Assembly: GCF_041021955.1 (NCBI RefSeq)
Contig: NZ_CP158375.1
Coordinates: 2,852,001-2,916,000, forward strand
From: Caulobacter sp. 73W
GTDB taxonomy: Bacteria > Pseudomonadota > Alphaproteobacteria > Caulobacterales > Caulobacteraceae
Reading direction: 5' to 3'
Length of the DNA stretch: 64,000 nt
Translations under genes and position numbers: made by a program
The notes under the pieces: generated by a model
The model's database searches: none
What the model was told of the DNA's origin: nothing
What the model saw: only the letters and a program-made list of their open reading frames with translations
Shown: positions 35,499 to 43,054 of the stretch, piece after piece
Layout of the letters: each line of letters begins with the position of its first letter
How positions within the stretch are numbered: the stretch's first letter is position 1

Positions 35499-36791
35499 AT
35501 GAAGTTGAAGACGACGGGCGTGGCCCGCATCGCCCTGGCCGCGACGGCCGCCGCCGCCGGCGGCGCCGTCGCCCAGGCGCCGAAGCAGGTGGTGACCGGA
35601 CCGGTCGCCGAATACTGGGTCAGCGCCGAGACCATCAGCGGCATGGCCGGGATGATGAGCGGCGGCCAGCCCTCGCCCCAGGCCATGATCAGCATGATGA
35701 TGGGCGGCGGGCCGAAGGCCTCGGCCAACCACAACCTGACCCTGCAGCTCGGCTCGTCGCGCAAGACGGCCGGGCCGTCGGCCCAGCACACGCCCACGGC
35801 GGCGCTCGGCACGCGCGGCGCTCTGCCCCTGGTCACCCCGACGGTGGTCCGGCCCGAGCGCGAGGACGGCCCGCACGTTCCGCAGCAGTTCGAGAAGCCG
35901 CGCGGCAAGATCCTGCTGTTCTGGGGCTGCGGCGCCCAGACCCGCCAGGGGCAGCCGGCGGTGCTCGACATGTCGAAGCTGGGCACGACCTCGGCCCCGG
36001 CCTTCGCGGCGGCGTTCAAGCCGTTGAACTACACCGCAATGAAGCCGCCGTCGCCGCAGCGCCACGCCACCTACGGCGTCTGGCCGAACGACCGCTCGCC
36101 CATGAGCGTGCCGCCGCGCGGCTCCCTGGCCGGAGAGCACGTGGTGTCGGGCAACTATACGCCGGACATCCGCTTCAACCTGACCGCGGCGCAGGACTTT
36201 CTCGCACCGATCGCCCTGCAGGCGCGTGAGACGCCCGCCGGCGCCAGCCTGAACTGGAACGCGGTGGCTGGCGCCAGGGCGTTCCTGGCTTCCGCCGTCG
36301 GCGGCGGGGACCGCGACACCGTCGCCCTGTGGATCTCCAGCGAGGCGCAGGCCGCCGCCTTCATCGCGCCGGACTATCTGAGCCAGGGCGACATCGCCCG
36401 CCTCGTGGAGCAGAAGCAGCTGATGGCGCCGCAGACCACGACCTGCGCCCTGCCCAAGGGCTTCGTGGACGCCGCCCCCTCGGCCATGATCAGCCTGGTC
36501 GCCTATGGCGGGGAGGCCAATTTCAGCCATCCGCCGCGCCCGACCGATCCGAAGGTCCCTTGGAACATCGAGTGGACCACCAAGGTCCGCTACCGCTCGG
36601 CGACCGGCACGGTCCTGGGCATGGGCGACATGGGGGGAATGGGCGGCATGGGCATGCCCGACGACGAGGACGAGGAAGCTCCCGCCGCCCGTCCGACCCA
36701 GCAGCGCGGCCGTCCGCAACAGCCGATGTCGCCTCAGGAAGCGGCTCGGCAAGCCATGAAAAAGGGTCTCGGCGGACTGCTCGGGAACTGA
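35499..36791 (+). CDS. Secreted methionine-rich protein of unknown function
   Basis: A 430-residue exported protein; signal peptide about 1-25 (ends GGAVAQA). I recognise no domain. There are two methionine clusters: MAGMMSGG and AMISMMMGGG near residues 48-70, and MGDMGGMGGMGMP near 375-390, the latter before an acidic DDEDEE run and a QRGRPQQP tail. The central part has LLFWGCGA and beta-rich stretches. Methionine clusters of this kind bind Cu(I)/Ag(I) in some periplasmic proteins, so metal handling is a possibility only. It is followed by tRNA-Arg and has no operon partner. Confidence 0.75.
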   Translation: MKLKTTGVARIALAATAAAAGGAVAQAPKQVVTGPVAEYWVSAETISGMAGMMSGGQPSPQAMISMMMGGGPKASANHNLTLQLGSSRKTAGPSAQHTPTAALGTRGALPLVTPTVVRPEREDGPHVPQQFEKPRGKILLFWGCGAQTRQGQPAVLDMSKLGTTSAPAFAAAFKPLNYTAMKPPSPQRHATYGVWPNDRSPMSVPPRGSLAGEHVVSGNYTPDIRFNLTAAQDFLAPIALQARETPAGASLNWNAVAGARAFLASAVGGGDRDTVALWISSEAQAAAFIAPDYLSQGDIARLVEQKQLMAPQTTTCALPKGFVDAAPSAMISLVAYGGEANFSHPPRPTDPKVPWNIEWTTKVRYRSATGTVLGMGDMGGMGGMGMPDDEDEEAPAARPTQQRGRPQQPMSPQEAARQAMKKGLGGLLGN

Positions 36792-36894
36792 CGGAAAGGG
36801 AGGCGCGAAAAAAACCTGGAAACCGGCTTGCGCTTCGCAAAAGCCCAGACTAGGTTCCGCGCCTCTCGACGGACCCCTTGGGTCAACGAGATGC

Positions 36895-36971
36895 GCGCCC
36901 GTAGCTCAGCTGGATAGAGCATCAGACTACGAATCTGAGGGTCGGACGTTCGAATCGTTCCGGGCGCGCCA
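36895..36971 (+). tRNA. tRNA-Arg (anticodon ACG)
   Basis: A complete cloverleaf of 77 bases including encoded CCA. Acceptor arms are GCGCCCG (36895-36901) and CGGGCGC (36961-36967). The D arm is GCTC/GAGC. The anticodon stem CAGA/TCTG encloses CTACGAA, giving anticodon ACG, read as ICG after deamination. The T arm GGACG-TTCGAAT-CGTTC has one G-T pair. No integrase or repeated tRNA end is seen nearby. Confidence 0.97.
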
Positions 36972-37088
36972 TTTTCTCCTGAAAATGCAGAACGTTAGAC
37001 GAGCCGCGGCGACAGCCCGGCTTCAGCCGTTTCGCGGACGTCGTCCGCACGGCTCCCTTGCCGCGCCGAAATTCTGAATATATAAAAC

Positions 37089-37105
37089 ATATACGAAACG
37101 TATAT
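37089..37105. promoter_or_regulatory. Inverted-repeat operator upstream of the ParD-like gene
   Basis: Perfect arms ATATACG and CGTATAT around AAA, within an AT-rich patch (37077-37107) that stands out in this GC-rich DNA. It ends 13 bases before the GTG start of the ParD-like gene, a typical position for an antitoxin-bound operator overlapping the promoter. Confidence 0.6.
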
Positions 37106-37118
37106 TCGGAGCGCCCCG

Positions 37119-37331
37119 GTGGGTATCGTCAATATCGAGGATGAGCTGCACGAGCAGCTGCGTCGGGGGAGCAAGGCGTCCTACCGGTCGATCAACGCCC
37201 AGGCGGCGTTCTGGATCAGGATCGGCATGCTCTGCGAGCTGAACCCGGGCCTGACCTTCCAGGAGCTGGTGGCGCGTGAGCTGAAGTCGGCGGGCGTCGA
37301 TGCGCCTGACCTGGAGGCCTCGTCTACATGA
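37119..37331 (+). CDS. ParD-like (ParD_like family) small DNA-binding protein
   Basis: A 70-residue protein of the ParD_like antitoxin family. The opening GIVNIEDELHEQLRRGSKASYRSINAQAAFWIRIGMLCELNP matches this group's ribbon-helix-helix-like domain. It starts with GTG, with CGGAG upstream. No toxin gene is next to it; instead its stop overlaps the map start by four bases (ATGA), so it is translationally coupled to methionine aminopeptidase. An AT-rich promoter with an inverted repeat precedes it, suggesting autoregulation. It is either an orphan antitoxin-like regulator or part of an unrecognised pair with Map. Confidence 0.85.
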   Translation: MGIVNIEDELHEQLRRGSKASYRSINAQAAFWIRIGMLCELNPGLTFQELVARELKSAGVDAPDLEASST

Positions 37332-38098
37332 CCAAGACCCCGGCCGAGGTCGAACTGATGGCGGAGTCCGGCCGCCTGCTGGCGTCGGTGTTCACGCACC
37401 TGGACGGGCTGGACCTGGCCGGGCGGACCACCATGCAGGTCAACGACCTGGTCGAGACCTTCATCGTCGAGCAACTCGGCGCGCGGCCGGCCAGCAAGGG
37501 GCAGTACGACTACGGCTTCGTGCTGAACAGCTCGCGCAACGAGGTCGTCTGCCATGGCGTGCCGTCGACCGACGAGGTGCTGAGCGACGGCGACATCGTC
37601 AATTTCGACATCACCCTGGAGAAGAACGGCTTCATCGCCAACTCCAGCAAGACCTTCCTGATCGGCGACGTGGCCCCGGCGGCGAAGAAGCTGGTCCGCG
37701 CCACCTACGAGGCCATGTGGAAGGGCATCCGCGCCGTGCGTCCAGGCGCGAGGCTGGGCGACATCGGCCACGCCATCGAGCGCCACGCCAAGCGCGGCGG
37801 CTATTCGGTGGTGCGCGAATACTGCGGCCACGGCATCGGACGCGAGATGCACGAGGAGCCGCAGATCCTGCATTTCGGACGCCCCGGAACCGGCCTGACC
37901 CTGCGCGAGGGCATGGTCTTCACCATCGAGCCCATGTTGAACCAGGGCCGTCGGGCGGTTCGCGAGGAGGACGACGGCTGGACCGTCGTCACCGCCGACG
38001 GCAAGCTTTCAGCCCAGTTCGAGCACACCGTGGCGGTCACCCGCGACGGCGTCCGCGTGCTCACCCTACGACCAGACGAGACGCCGCCTGTCGCGTGA
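37328..38098 (+). CDS. map: Methionine aminopeptidase, type I
   Basis: Removes the N-terminal methionine from new proteins; metal-dependent pita-bread fold, 256 residues. The five metal ligands lie in the expected contexts: NFDITLEKNGF and the preceding DIVNFD region, CGHGIGREMHEEPQI, FTIEPM and QFEHTVAVT. The order and length match bacterial type I enzymes without extension. It overlaps the ParD-like gene by four bases. This may be one of several map genes in the genome; whether it is the essential copy cannot be told here. Confidence 0.95.
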   Translation: MTKTPAEVELMAESGRLLASVFTHLDGLDLAGRTTMQVNDLVETFIVEQLGARPASKGQYDYGFVLNSSRNEVVCHGVPSTDEVLSDGDIVNFDITLEKNGFIANSSKTFLIGDVAPAAKKLVRATYEAMWKGIRAVRPGARLGDIGHAIERHAKRGGYSVVREYCGHGIGREMHEEPQILHFGRPGTGLTLREGMVFTIEPMLNQGRRAVREEDDGWTVVTADGKLSAQFEHTVAVTRDGVRVLTLRPDETPPVA

Positions 38099-38191
38099 CC
38101 GCAGAGGGGAAATCCGCTAAGGCGGGTATTCATTGCTGTTCCATCATCGCGGGCGCCGACGGGCGCCCGTCGTCGTTCGGGAGAGGCGTTC

Positions 38192-39004
38192 ATGACCGAC
38201 TGGCTGCAGGTGAAGCGCGGGGACGCGCCGCTGATCGTCAGCTTCCCGCACACGGGAACCGACATTCCCGCCGAGATAGAGAGCGGCCTCGTCTCGCCCT
38301 GGCTGGCGCGGCAGGACGCCGACTGGTGGATCCACCGCCTCTACGACCTCGCCGAGGGCTTGGGCGCGACAATGGTGCGCACCGCCATCTCGCGCACGGT
38401 GATCGACGTGAACCGCGACCCGTCCGGCGCCTCGCTCTATCCGGGGCAGGCGACGACGGAGCTGTGCCCGACCACCACCTTCGATGGCGAGCCGCTGTAC
38501 AAGCCCGGCCAGGCGCCCGACGCGGCCGAGATCGCCCGCCGGCGCGATACTTGGTTCACGCCCTATCACGACGCCCTGGCGGCCGAGGCGGCGCGCCTGC
38601 GCGGCCTGCATGGCAAGATCGTGGTCTATGACGCCCACTCGATCCGCTCGAAGGTGCCGCGCCTGTTCGACGGCGACCTGCCCAACTTCAACATCGGCGA
38701 CAATGGCGGGCGCACCTGCGATCCGGCCCTGCGCGCGGCGGTGGAGGCGGCTTGCGACGTCGAGGGCTTCAGCCGTGTGACCAACGGCCGCTTCAAGGGC
38801 GGCTGGACCACCCGCCACTACGGGCGGCCCGCCGATGGCGTCCACGCGATCCAGATGGAGCTGGCGATCCGCAGCTACATGGACGAGCCGCAGGCTTTCA
38901 GGCCCGAAAACTGGCCGACCGCCTATGACGAGACCCGGGCCGGAGCGGTTCGGGCCGTGCTGTCGAATGTTTTGACGAGGGCGATCGCTTTCGCCACAAA
39001 CTGA
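38192..39004 (+). CDS. hutG: N-formylglutamate amidohydrolase
   Basis: A 270-residue metal-dependent deformylase that converts N-formylglutamate to glutamate and formate, the last step of one histidine degradation route. Seen are VSFPHTGTDIP, DWWIHRLYD, RTVIDVNRDPSGASLYPGQ, the WFTPYHDAL helix, VVYDAHSIRS and the FKGGWTTRHYG segment, all of the family. No other hut genes are adjacent, so the histidine pathway is not proven by context. A GGGAGAGG site precedes the ATG. Confidence 0.92.
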   Translation: MTDWLQVKRGDAPLIVSFPHTGTDIPAEIESGLVSPWLARQDADWWIHRLYDLAEGLGATMVRTAISRTVIDVNRDPSGASLYPGQATTELCPTTTFDGEPLYKPGQAPDAAEIARRRDTWFTPYHDALAAEAARLRGLHGKIVVYDAHSIRSKVPRLFDGDLPNFNIGDNGGRTCDPALRAAVEAACDVEGFSRVTNGRFKGGWTTRHYGRPADGVHAIQMELAIRSYMDEPQAFRPENWPTAYDETRAGAVRAVLSNVLTRAIAFATN

Positions 39005-39188
39005 CAGCGCTGTCCGGTCTGGGCGGCAAAAACAGGCTCAAGCGCAGTTTTCGCCCCCGATATTGCAAGAAACCGGGGCCAGTTAAGGCGCTGTTTAACA
39101 TGTCGCTTTGACAAAACAGTCACGGCGTCCCACCTGTACGAACTTATTCGCCTTCCTGTCGGGGTGGGCTTTCGGAGCGGATAAATTC

Positions 39189-39953
39189 ATGGCGCGTGTG
39201 CATAAGGCCATCGTCCTGGCTGCAGGGCAGGGAAAGCGTTTGTCGCCGTTGACCGACAACCTGCCCAAGTGCCTGATCGATCTGTCCGGCCGCACCGTGC
39301 TGTCTTGGCAGCTGGCGCACCTTCACGCCATCGGCCTGACCGAGGTGGTGGTGGTCACCGGCTTCAACTCTCACGCCGTCGAGGCCGAGGTGGCGCGCAC
39401 GCCGCTGCCGGGCATGACGGTCCGCTGCCTGTACAACCCGTTCTATACGGTGTCCGACAACCTCGCGACCTGCTGGCTGGTGCGCGAAGAGCTGGCCGGC
39501 GGGGCGCTGATCCTGAACGGCGACACCCTATGGGAGCCGGAAATTGGCCGTCGCCTGCTGGACGCCACGGCTGCCGACATCACCGTCACCGTGGACCGCA
39601 AGGCGCGCTACGACGCCGACGACATGAAGGTCCTGACCGACGGCGGCGACCAGCTGTTGGCCATCGGCAAGACGATAACCGAGTACGACGCCGAGTCCAT
39701 CGGCTTCCTGCGCTTCTCGCCCGAGGGCGCGCGCCGCTTCATCACCGTCATCGACCAGATCCTGCGCGATCCGGCCGAGGGCCTGAAGCGCTGGTATCTG
39801 TCGGTGATCAACCAGATCGCCCAGGAGCAGGGCGGCGTCGCCATCCAGAGCATCGAGGGCCTGGAATGGGCCGAGATGGACTTCCCGCACGACCTGCAGC
39901 CCAACCGTGAGCTGACGGCCCGCTGGATGTCGAAGGAAAGCGTGGCGGCCTAA
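39189..39953 (+). CDS. NTP-transferase, phosphocholine cytidylyltransferase-like
   Basis: A 254-residue sugar-nucleotide-transferase-fold enzyme. The nucleotide-binding signature is complete: VLAAGQGKRLSPLTDNLPKCLIDL (residues about 9-32), followed by LNGDTLWEP, where an aspartate binds metal. It most resembles LicC-like CTP:phosphocholine cytidylyltransferases. The ATG at 39189 follows GGAGCGG. It lies at the left edge of the sphingolipid region, converging on another nucleotidyltransferase, so a likely job is making an activated polar head group (for example a CDP-linked compound). The actual substrate is not shown. From memory the matching C. crescentus gene has been tied to ceramide phosphoglycerate synthesis; I am unsure of this. 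Confidence 0.82.
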   Translation: MARVHKAIVLAAGQGKRLSPLTDNLPKCLIDLSGRTVLSWQLAHLHAIGLTEVVVVTGFNSHAVEAEVARTPLPGMTVRCLYNPFYTVSDNLATCWLVREELAGGALILNGDTLWEPEIGRRLLDATAADITVTVDRKARYDADDMKVLTDGGDQLLAIGKTITEYDAESIGFLRFSPEGARRFITVIDQILRDPAEGLKRWYLSVINQIAQEQGGVAIQSIEGLEWAEMDFPHDLQPNRELTARWMSKESVAA

Positions 39954-39960
39954 GGTCCCT

Positions 39961-40062
39961 GCGTGCTTCGAGACGCGCTATCGCGCTCCTCAGCATGACG
40001 AAGTTGGGTGTTCTCTGAATCCGTCATCCTGAGGAGGCCGAAGGCCGTCTCGAAGGACGCAC
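39961..40062. repeat. Dispersed intergenic palindromic repeat, type A, copy 2
   Basis: It starts GCGTGCTTCGAGACG and ends CGTCTCGAAGGACGCAC, with CTCAGCATGACGAAG and CGTCATCCTGAGGAGG as inner blocks. The blocks and order match copy 1 at 24171-24276. It fills the gap between two convergent nucleotidyltransferase genes, where it may act as a two-way terminator. Confidence 0.8.
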
Positions 40063-40068
40063 GAAGCT

Positions 40069-40836
40069 TCAATCTTCCCCAACAATCCCCCGGACCAGAT
40101 CCAGGTCCGCGGGCTTGTCCACGTCCACCGCCGCCAGGCCGTAGTTCGAACGGACCGCCGCCGCCTTCACGCCCGCGCGCCTGCCGATGTCGGCGATGGC
40201 CTGGTCCAGGGTCAGTCGGCCCAGGGCGAAGCGCGCCAGGGTGCCCAGGCCCAGGATCATGGCGATGCGCCAGGGCTTCTTGCGGTGGGCCTCCACCGTC
40301 CGCCAAAGCTCGATAGCCTTAAGGGAGTCAGGCGTCCTCAGCAGGAACAGGTTGCAGCCGCTGTAGCGGCCGTCGCGGAAGGTCAGCCAGGTGCGCTTGG
40401 TCTCCGGCGCGTCGCGGCGCACGGCGGCCTCGGGCGCCAGGAAGGCGGCGATGTCGCAGCCGGCTGGAGCGTCGGTCATGAACTGCGTCACCCATTCCGG
40501 CTTCAGCAGGGCGTGATCCACGGTGGTGACCAGCAGGGGCGCGCCCAGGGCCTGGGCCGAGCGCAGGACGCTGAGGCTGGGGCCGGCCTCCGGCGCGATG
40601 ACCTCCACCGCGACGCCGGCGGGCGTGGCGGCGGGCAGGGCGGCCAGGAGCTCGGCGTTGTTGGCGCAGACGCCGATGCGGGTCGCCCCGGCGGCGGCGA
40701 GCGCCTTCAGCACCCGCGCCAGCAGGATCTCGCCGTCCAGGGTGATCAGCCCTTTGTGGGCCACGCCGGCATAGGCGGAGACCGCGTCGGGTTCTCCCCG
40801 GTCGCCGGCGAGGATCAGGGCGGTGAAGCCGGTCAC
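40069..40836 (-). CDS. MobA-like nucleotidyltransferase
   Basis: A 255-residue protein of the NTP-transferase fold. The GTG start at 40836 overlaps the upstream bcerS stop (GTGA). The nucleotide loop, LILAGDRGEPDAV, is degenerate compared with the usual LAGGxGxRM, though the later VTTVDHALL segment keeps the metal-binding aspartate position. The C-terminal YGLAAVDVDKPADLDLV is typical of MobA/IspD relatives. Direct coupling to the probable ceramide synthase gene suggests a role in the same lipid pathway, such as head-group activation. This is inference from position. Confidence 0.78.
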   Translation of the reverse strand: MTGFTALILAGDRGEPDAVSAYAGVAHKGLITLDGEILLARVLKALAAAGATRIGVCANNAELLAALPAATPAGVAVEVIAPEAGPSLSVLRSAQALGAPLLVTTVDHALLKPEWVTQFMTDAPAGCDIAAFLAPEAAVRRDAPETKRTWLTFRDGRYSGCNLFLLRTPDSLKAIELWRTVEAHRKKPWRIAMILGLGTLARFALGRLTLDQAIADIGRRAGVKAAAVRSNYGLAAVDVDKPADLDLVRGIVGED

Positions 40837-41993
40837 TTCAGGGTCTTCTCGTAGAGGCGATAGGTCTTGTAGGCGACGGCCCCGACCCGCTCGCAGATGT
40901 TGCGCATGGGCAGGTTGTCGTCGAGAATCCAGGACAGCTCGACCTTGTGATAGCCCTTCTTGCGGGCCTCGGTGGCGGCCAGGTCGATCAGATGGAACGG
41001 CAGGACCATCCCGCGTCGGCTGCCGGCGAACTTGCGGCGCACCCCCATCAGCGGCACGCGCAGGGATTTCACCCGGGCCACCTTCAGCCGCCACAGCAGC
41101 TTGGCCCAGCCGAACGGCAGCAGCTTGCCGTCCAGGTCGGCGATCGCCTCGTTGACGTTGGGCAGCAGGACGATGAAGCCGGCGCTCTCGCCATCGATCT
41201 CGGCGAACCAGACCAGGTCGGGGTCGATGACCGCCTTCAGCCCCTTGGCCATGTGCTTGGTCTCGGCGGCGGTGGACGGGGTGTAGCCCCAGTTGTCCGA
41301 CCAGGCGTCGTTGGCGATGTCGGTGAGGGTGTGCACCTCCTCCTCGAACCGCTTCATGTCCAGCTTGCGCAGGACCACGCCTTCGGCGGCGCCGCGCCGC
41401 ACCCGTTTCAGCACGGCGTCGGGCAGGTCCTGGGTCAGGTCCGCGAGATAGGCGTAGACGTCCTTGGCCTTGGCGTAGCCCTGCTGTTCGACCCGCGCGC
41501 CGGCATAGGCGGCGTCATGGCCCATCAGCAGCATGGGCGGGGTGTCGAAGCCGTCGACCAGCAGGCCGACCTCCTCGTTCACCGAGAGGTTGAAGGGCCC
41601 CATGGCGGTGTCGCGGCCGCGCGCCTTCAGCCAGGCCTCGGCGGCGGCGAACAGGGCGGCGAAGACGGCGGGGTCGTCCTCGCCGGCGATCATGCCGAAG
41701 TGGCCGATCTTGCGGGTCGGGTCGGCGGGGGCCAGTTCGTCGATCTGGGCGCTGATGCGGCCCACGTCGCGGCCGCCCCGCACGGCCAGCCACATCTCGA
41801 CCTGGGCGTGCGCGAAGAACGGGTTGGACTTGGCCGACAGGGCTTCCTGCCGTTCGCTGATCAGCGGGGCGATCCAGTTGGGATCGGCCTTGTTCAGGCG
41901 CATCGGCACGCGGATGAAGCGGTCGAGATCGGCGCGGGTGCGCACCGGCGTGACGGTGACGTCCGCCGCCGTGTGGCTGTCGAAGGCCATCAT
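40833..41993 (-). CDS. bcerS: Probable bacterial ceramide synthase (GNAT-like acyltransferase)
   Basis: A 386-residue acyltransferase with two GNAT-like halves. The first spans about 10-150, with MWLAVRGGRDVGRISAQID and GMIAGEDDP...LFAAAEAWL. The second holds WFAEIDGESAGFIVLLP and the C-terminal KGYHKVELSWILDDNLPMRNICERVGA, where the acyl-donor-binding and final GNAT strand-helix lie. I recall that the C. crescentus protein bCerS, which N-acylates the long-chain base (3-ketosphinganine in the bacterial order), belongs to this family and sits at this same position relative to lptG and spt. Start is ATG at 41993 or 41990, overlapping the lptG stop. Confidence 0.8.
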   Translation of the reverse strand: MMAFDSHTAADVTVTPVRTRADLDRFIRVPMRLNKADPNWIAPLISERQEALSAKSNPFFAHAQVEMWLAVRGGRDVGRISAQIDELAPADPTRKIGHFGMIAGEDDPAVFAALFAAAEAWLKARGRDTAMGPFNLSVNEEVGLLVDGFDTPPMLLMGHDAAYAGARVEQQGYAKAKDVYAYLADLTQDLPDAVLKRVRRGAAEGVVLRKLDMKRFEEEVHTLTDIANDAWSDNWGYTPSTAAETKHMAKGLKAVIDPDLVWFAEIDGESAGFIVLLPNVNEAIADLDGKLLPFGWAKLLWRLKVARVKSLRVPLMGVRRKFAGSRRGMVLPFHLIDLAATEARKKGYHKVELSWILDDNLPMRNICERVGAVAYKTYRLYEKTLK

Positions 41994-43054
41994 CCCTCCA
42001 GGGTAAGCAGTACGGACGCGCCGAGCGCGGAGAAGGCCAGCGGCGCGGTCCATGCCCCGAGCCACGGCCAGATAGCCCCGCTTTCGCCCAGGGCGGTGAT
42101 CAGGCCGTCTAGCACCATGAAGGCCATGCCGCCCATCAGGCTGACGGTCATGATCTTCGCCCCCTGGCCGCTGCGGAAGTTGGCGGCGACCAGCGGCGCG
42201 GCCAGGATCAGCATGACGAACGCCCCGGCGGGGGCGGCGAAGGCGCGGTTCCAGCGGACGGCGTAGTAGCTCTCCGGCCGCTCCGAACCGCCGCCCATCA
42301 GCGCGCGCCGAGCGGAGGAGGCGGAGCCGTTGTTGTCCGTGGCGAACAGCACCTGCACGTCGCCGGGATGCAGCGGGTTGTTCCACGCCATGCGCGCGGC
42401 CGAACCCGGCTGGACGGCGTCGCTGGCGAAGCGCTCGAAGGAAGGCGAGATCAACGCCCAGCCGCCGTTCTCATAGATGGCGGCGGGGGCCTGGACGCGT
42501 TCGGTCACCGCGCCGGACGGGTCGCGGCGATAGATGATCACCTTCTCCAGGCGGCGGCCCTGGTCGTCGCCCATGGTGGCGGTGACCAGATCCGGGCCGA
42601 TGCGGAAGGAGCGGGTCTCCGGTCCCTTGCGGTCGGCGGCGGGGGCGGTGTCGCGCCACCAGGCGCGCAGGGCGGCGTCGGTGCGCGGGCCGATCAGCTC
42701 GGTGGCCGCCAGTTGCAGAATGAAGGCGCCGAGGGCGACCGGGATCGCCATGCCGGCGATGCGATAGACCGAGATGCCCGCCGCCCGCATGGCCACCGCC
42801 GCGCTCTCGCGGCCCAGCTGGGCGAAGGCGAACAGGCAGCCGGCCAGCACGGCCAGCGGCATGGCCTGGTCGATCATCCGCGGCAGGCGCAGGAGGGAAT
42901 AATAGGCCAGGCCGGCCGCTCCAAGGCCGCGGTCGAGGATGTCGTTGGTGACGTCCAGCAGGTCGAGCAGCTGGAGCACCGACAGCAGCACCAGCAGGGC
43001 CGCCAGGACCCGCGTCGCGGTCAGCTGGGCGACATAGAGGGCGAGGTGCTTCAT
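41990..43054 (-). CDS. lptG: LPS export ABC transporter permease LptG
   Basis: One of the two inner-membrane permeases of the LptB2FG complex that extracts lipopolysaccharide from the inner membrane. It has 354 residues. There is an N-terminal membrane pair (VLAALLVLLSVLQLLDL, and MIDQAMPLAVLAGCLFAFAQLGRES), a periplasmic jellyroll domain (about 125-255), and three C-terminal membrane segments. The coupling-region AFAQLGRESAAVAMRAAGIS is conserved. It overlaps lptF upstream and bcerS downstream by four bases, so LPS export and ceramide synthesis genes form one translational unit. Confidence 0.93.
   Translation of the reverse strand: MKHLALYVAQLTATRVLAALLVLLSVLQLLDLLDVTNDILDRGLGAAGLAYYSLLRLPRMIDQAMPLAVLAGCLFAFAQLGRESAAVAMRAAGISVYRIAGMAIPVALGAFILQLAATELIGPRTDAALRAWWRDTAPAADRKGPETRSFRIGPDLVTATMGDDQGRRLEKVIIYRRDPSGAVTERVQAPAAIYENGGWALISPSFERFASDAVQPGSAARMAWNNPLHPGDVQVLFATDNNGSASSARRALMGGGSERPESYYAVRWNRAFAAPAGAFVMLILAAPLVAANFRSGQGAKIMTVSLMGGMAFMVLDGLITALGESGAIWPWLGAWTAPLAFSALGASVLLTLEG

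Noticed and set aside
36895..37118. tRNA-Arg as an integration site for a mobile element
   Set aside because: No integrase, no duplicated tRNA 3' end and no change of composition apart from the short AT-rich ParD-like promoter.
39108..39136. TTGACA upstream of the cytidylyltransferase-like gene as a promoter, or as a TTG start
   Set aside because: No acceptable -10 lies 16-18 bases downstream, and the TTG-initiated extension is not homologous to the family; ATG at 39189 has a ribosome-binding site and starts the conserved domain.
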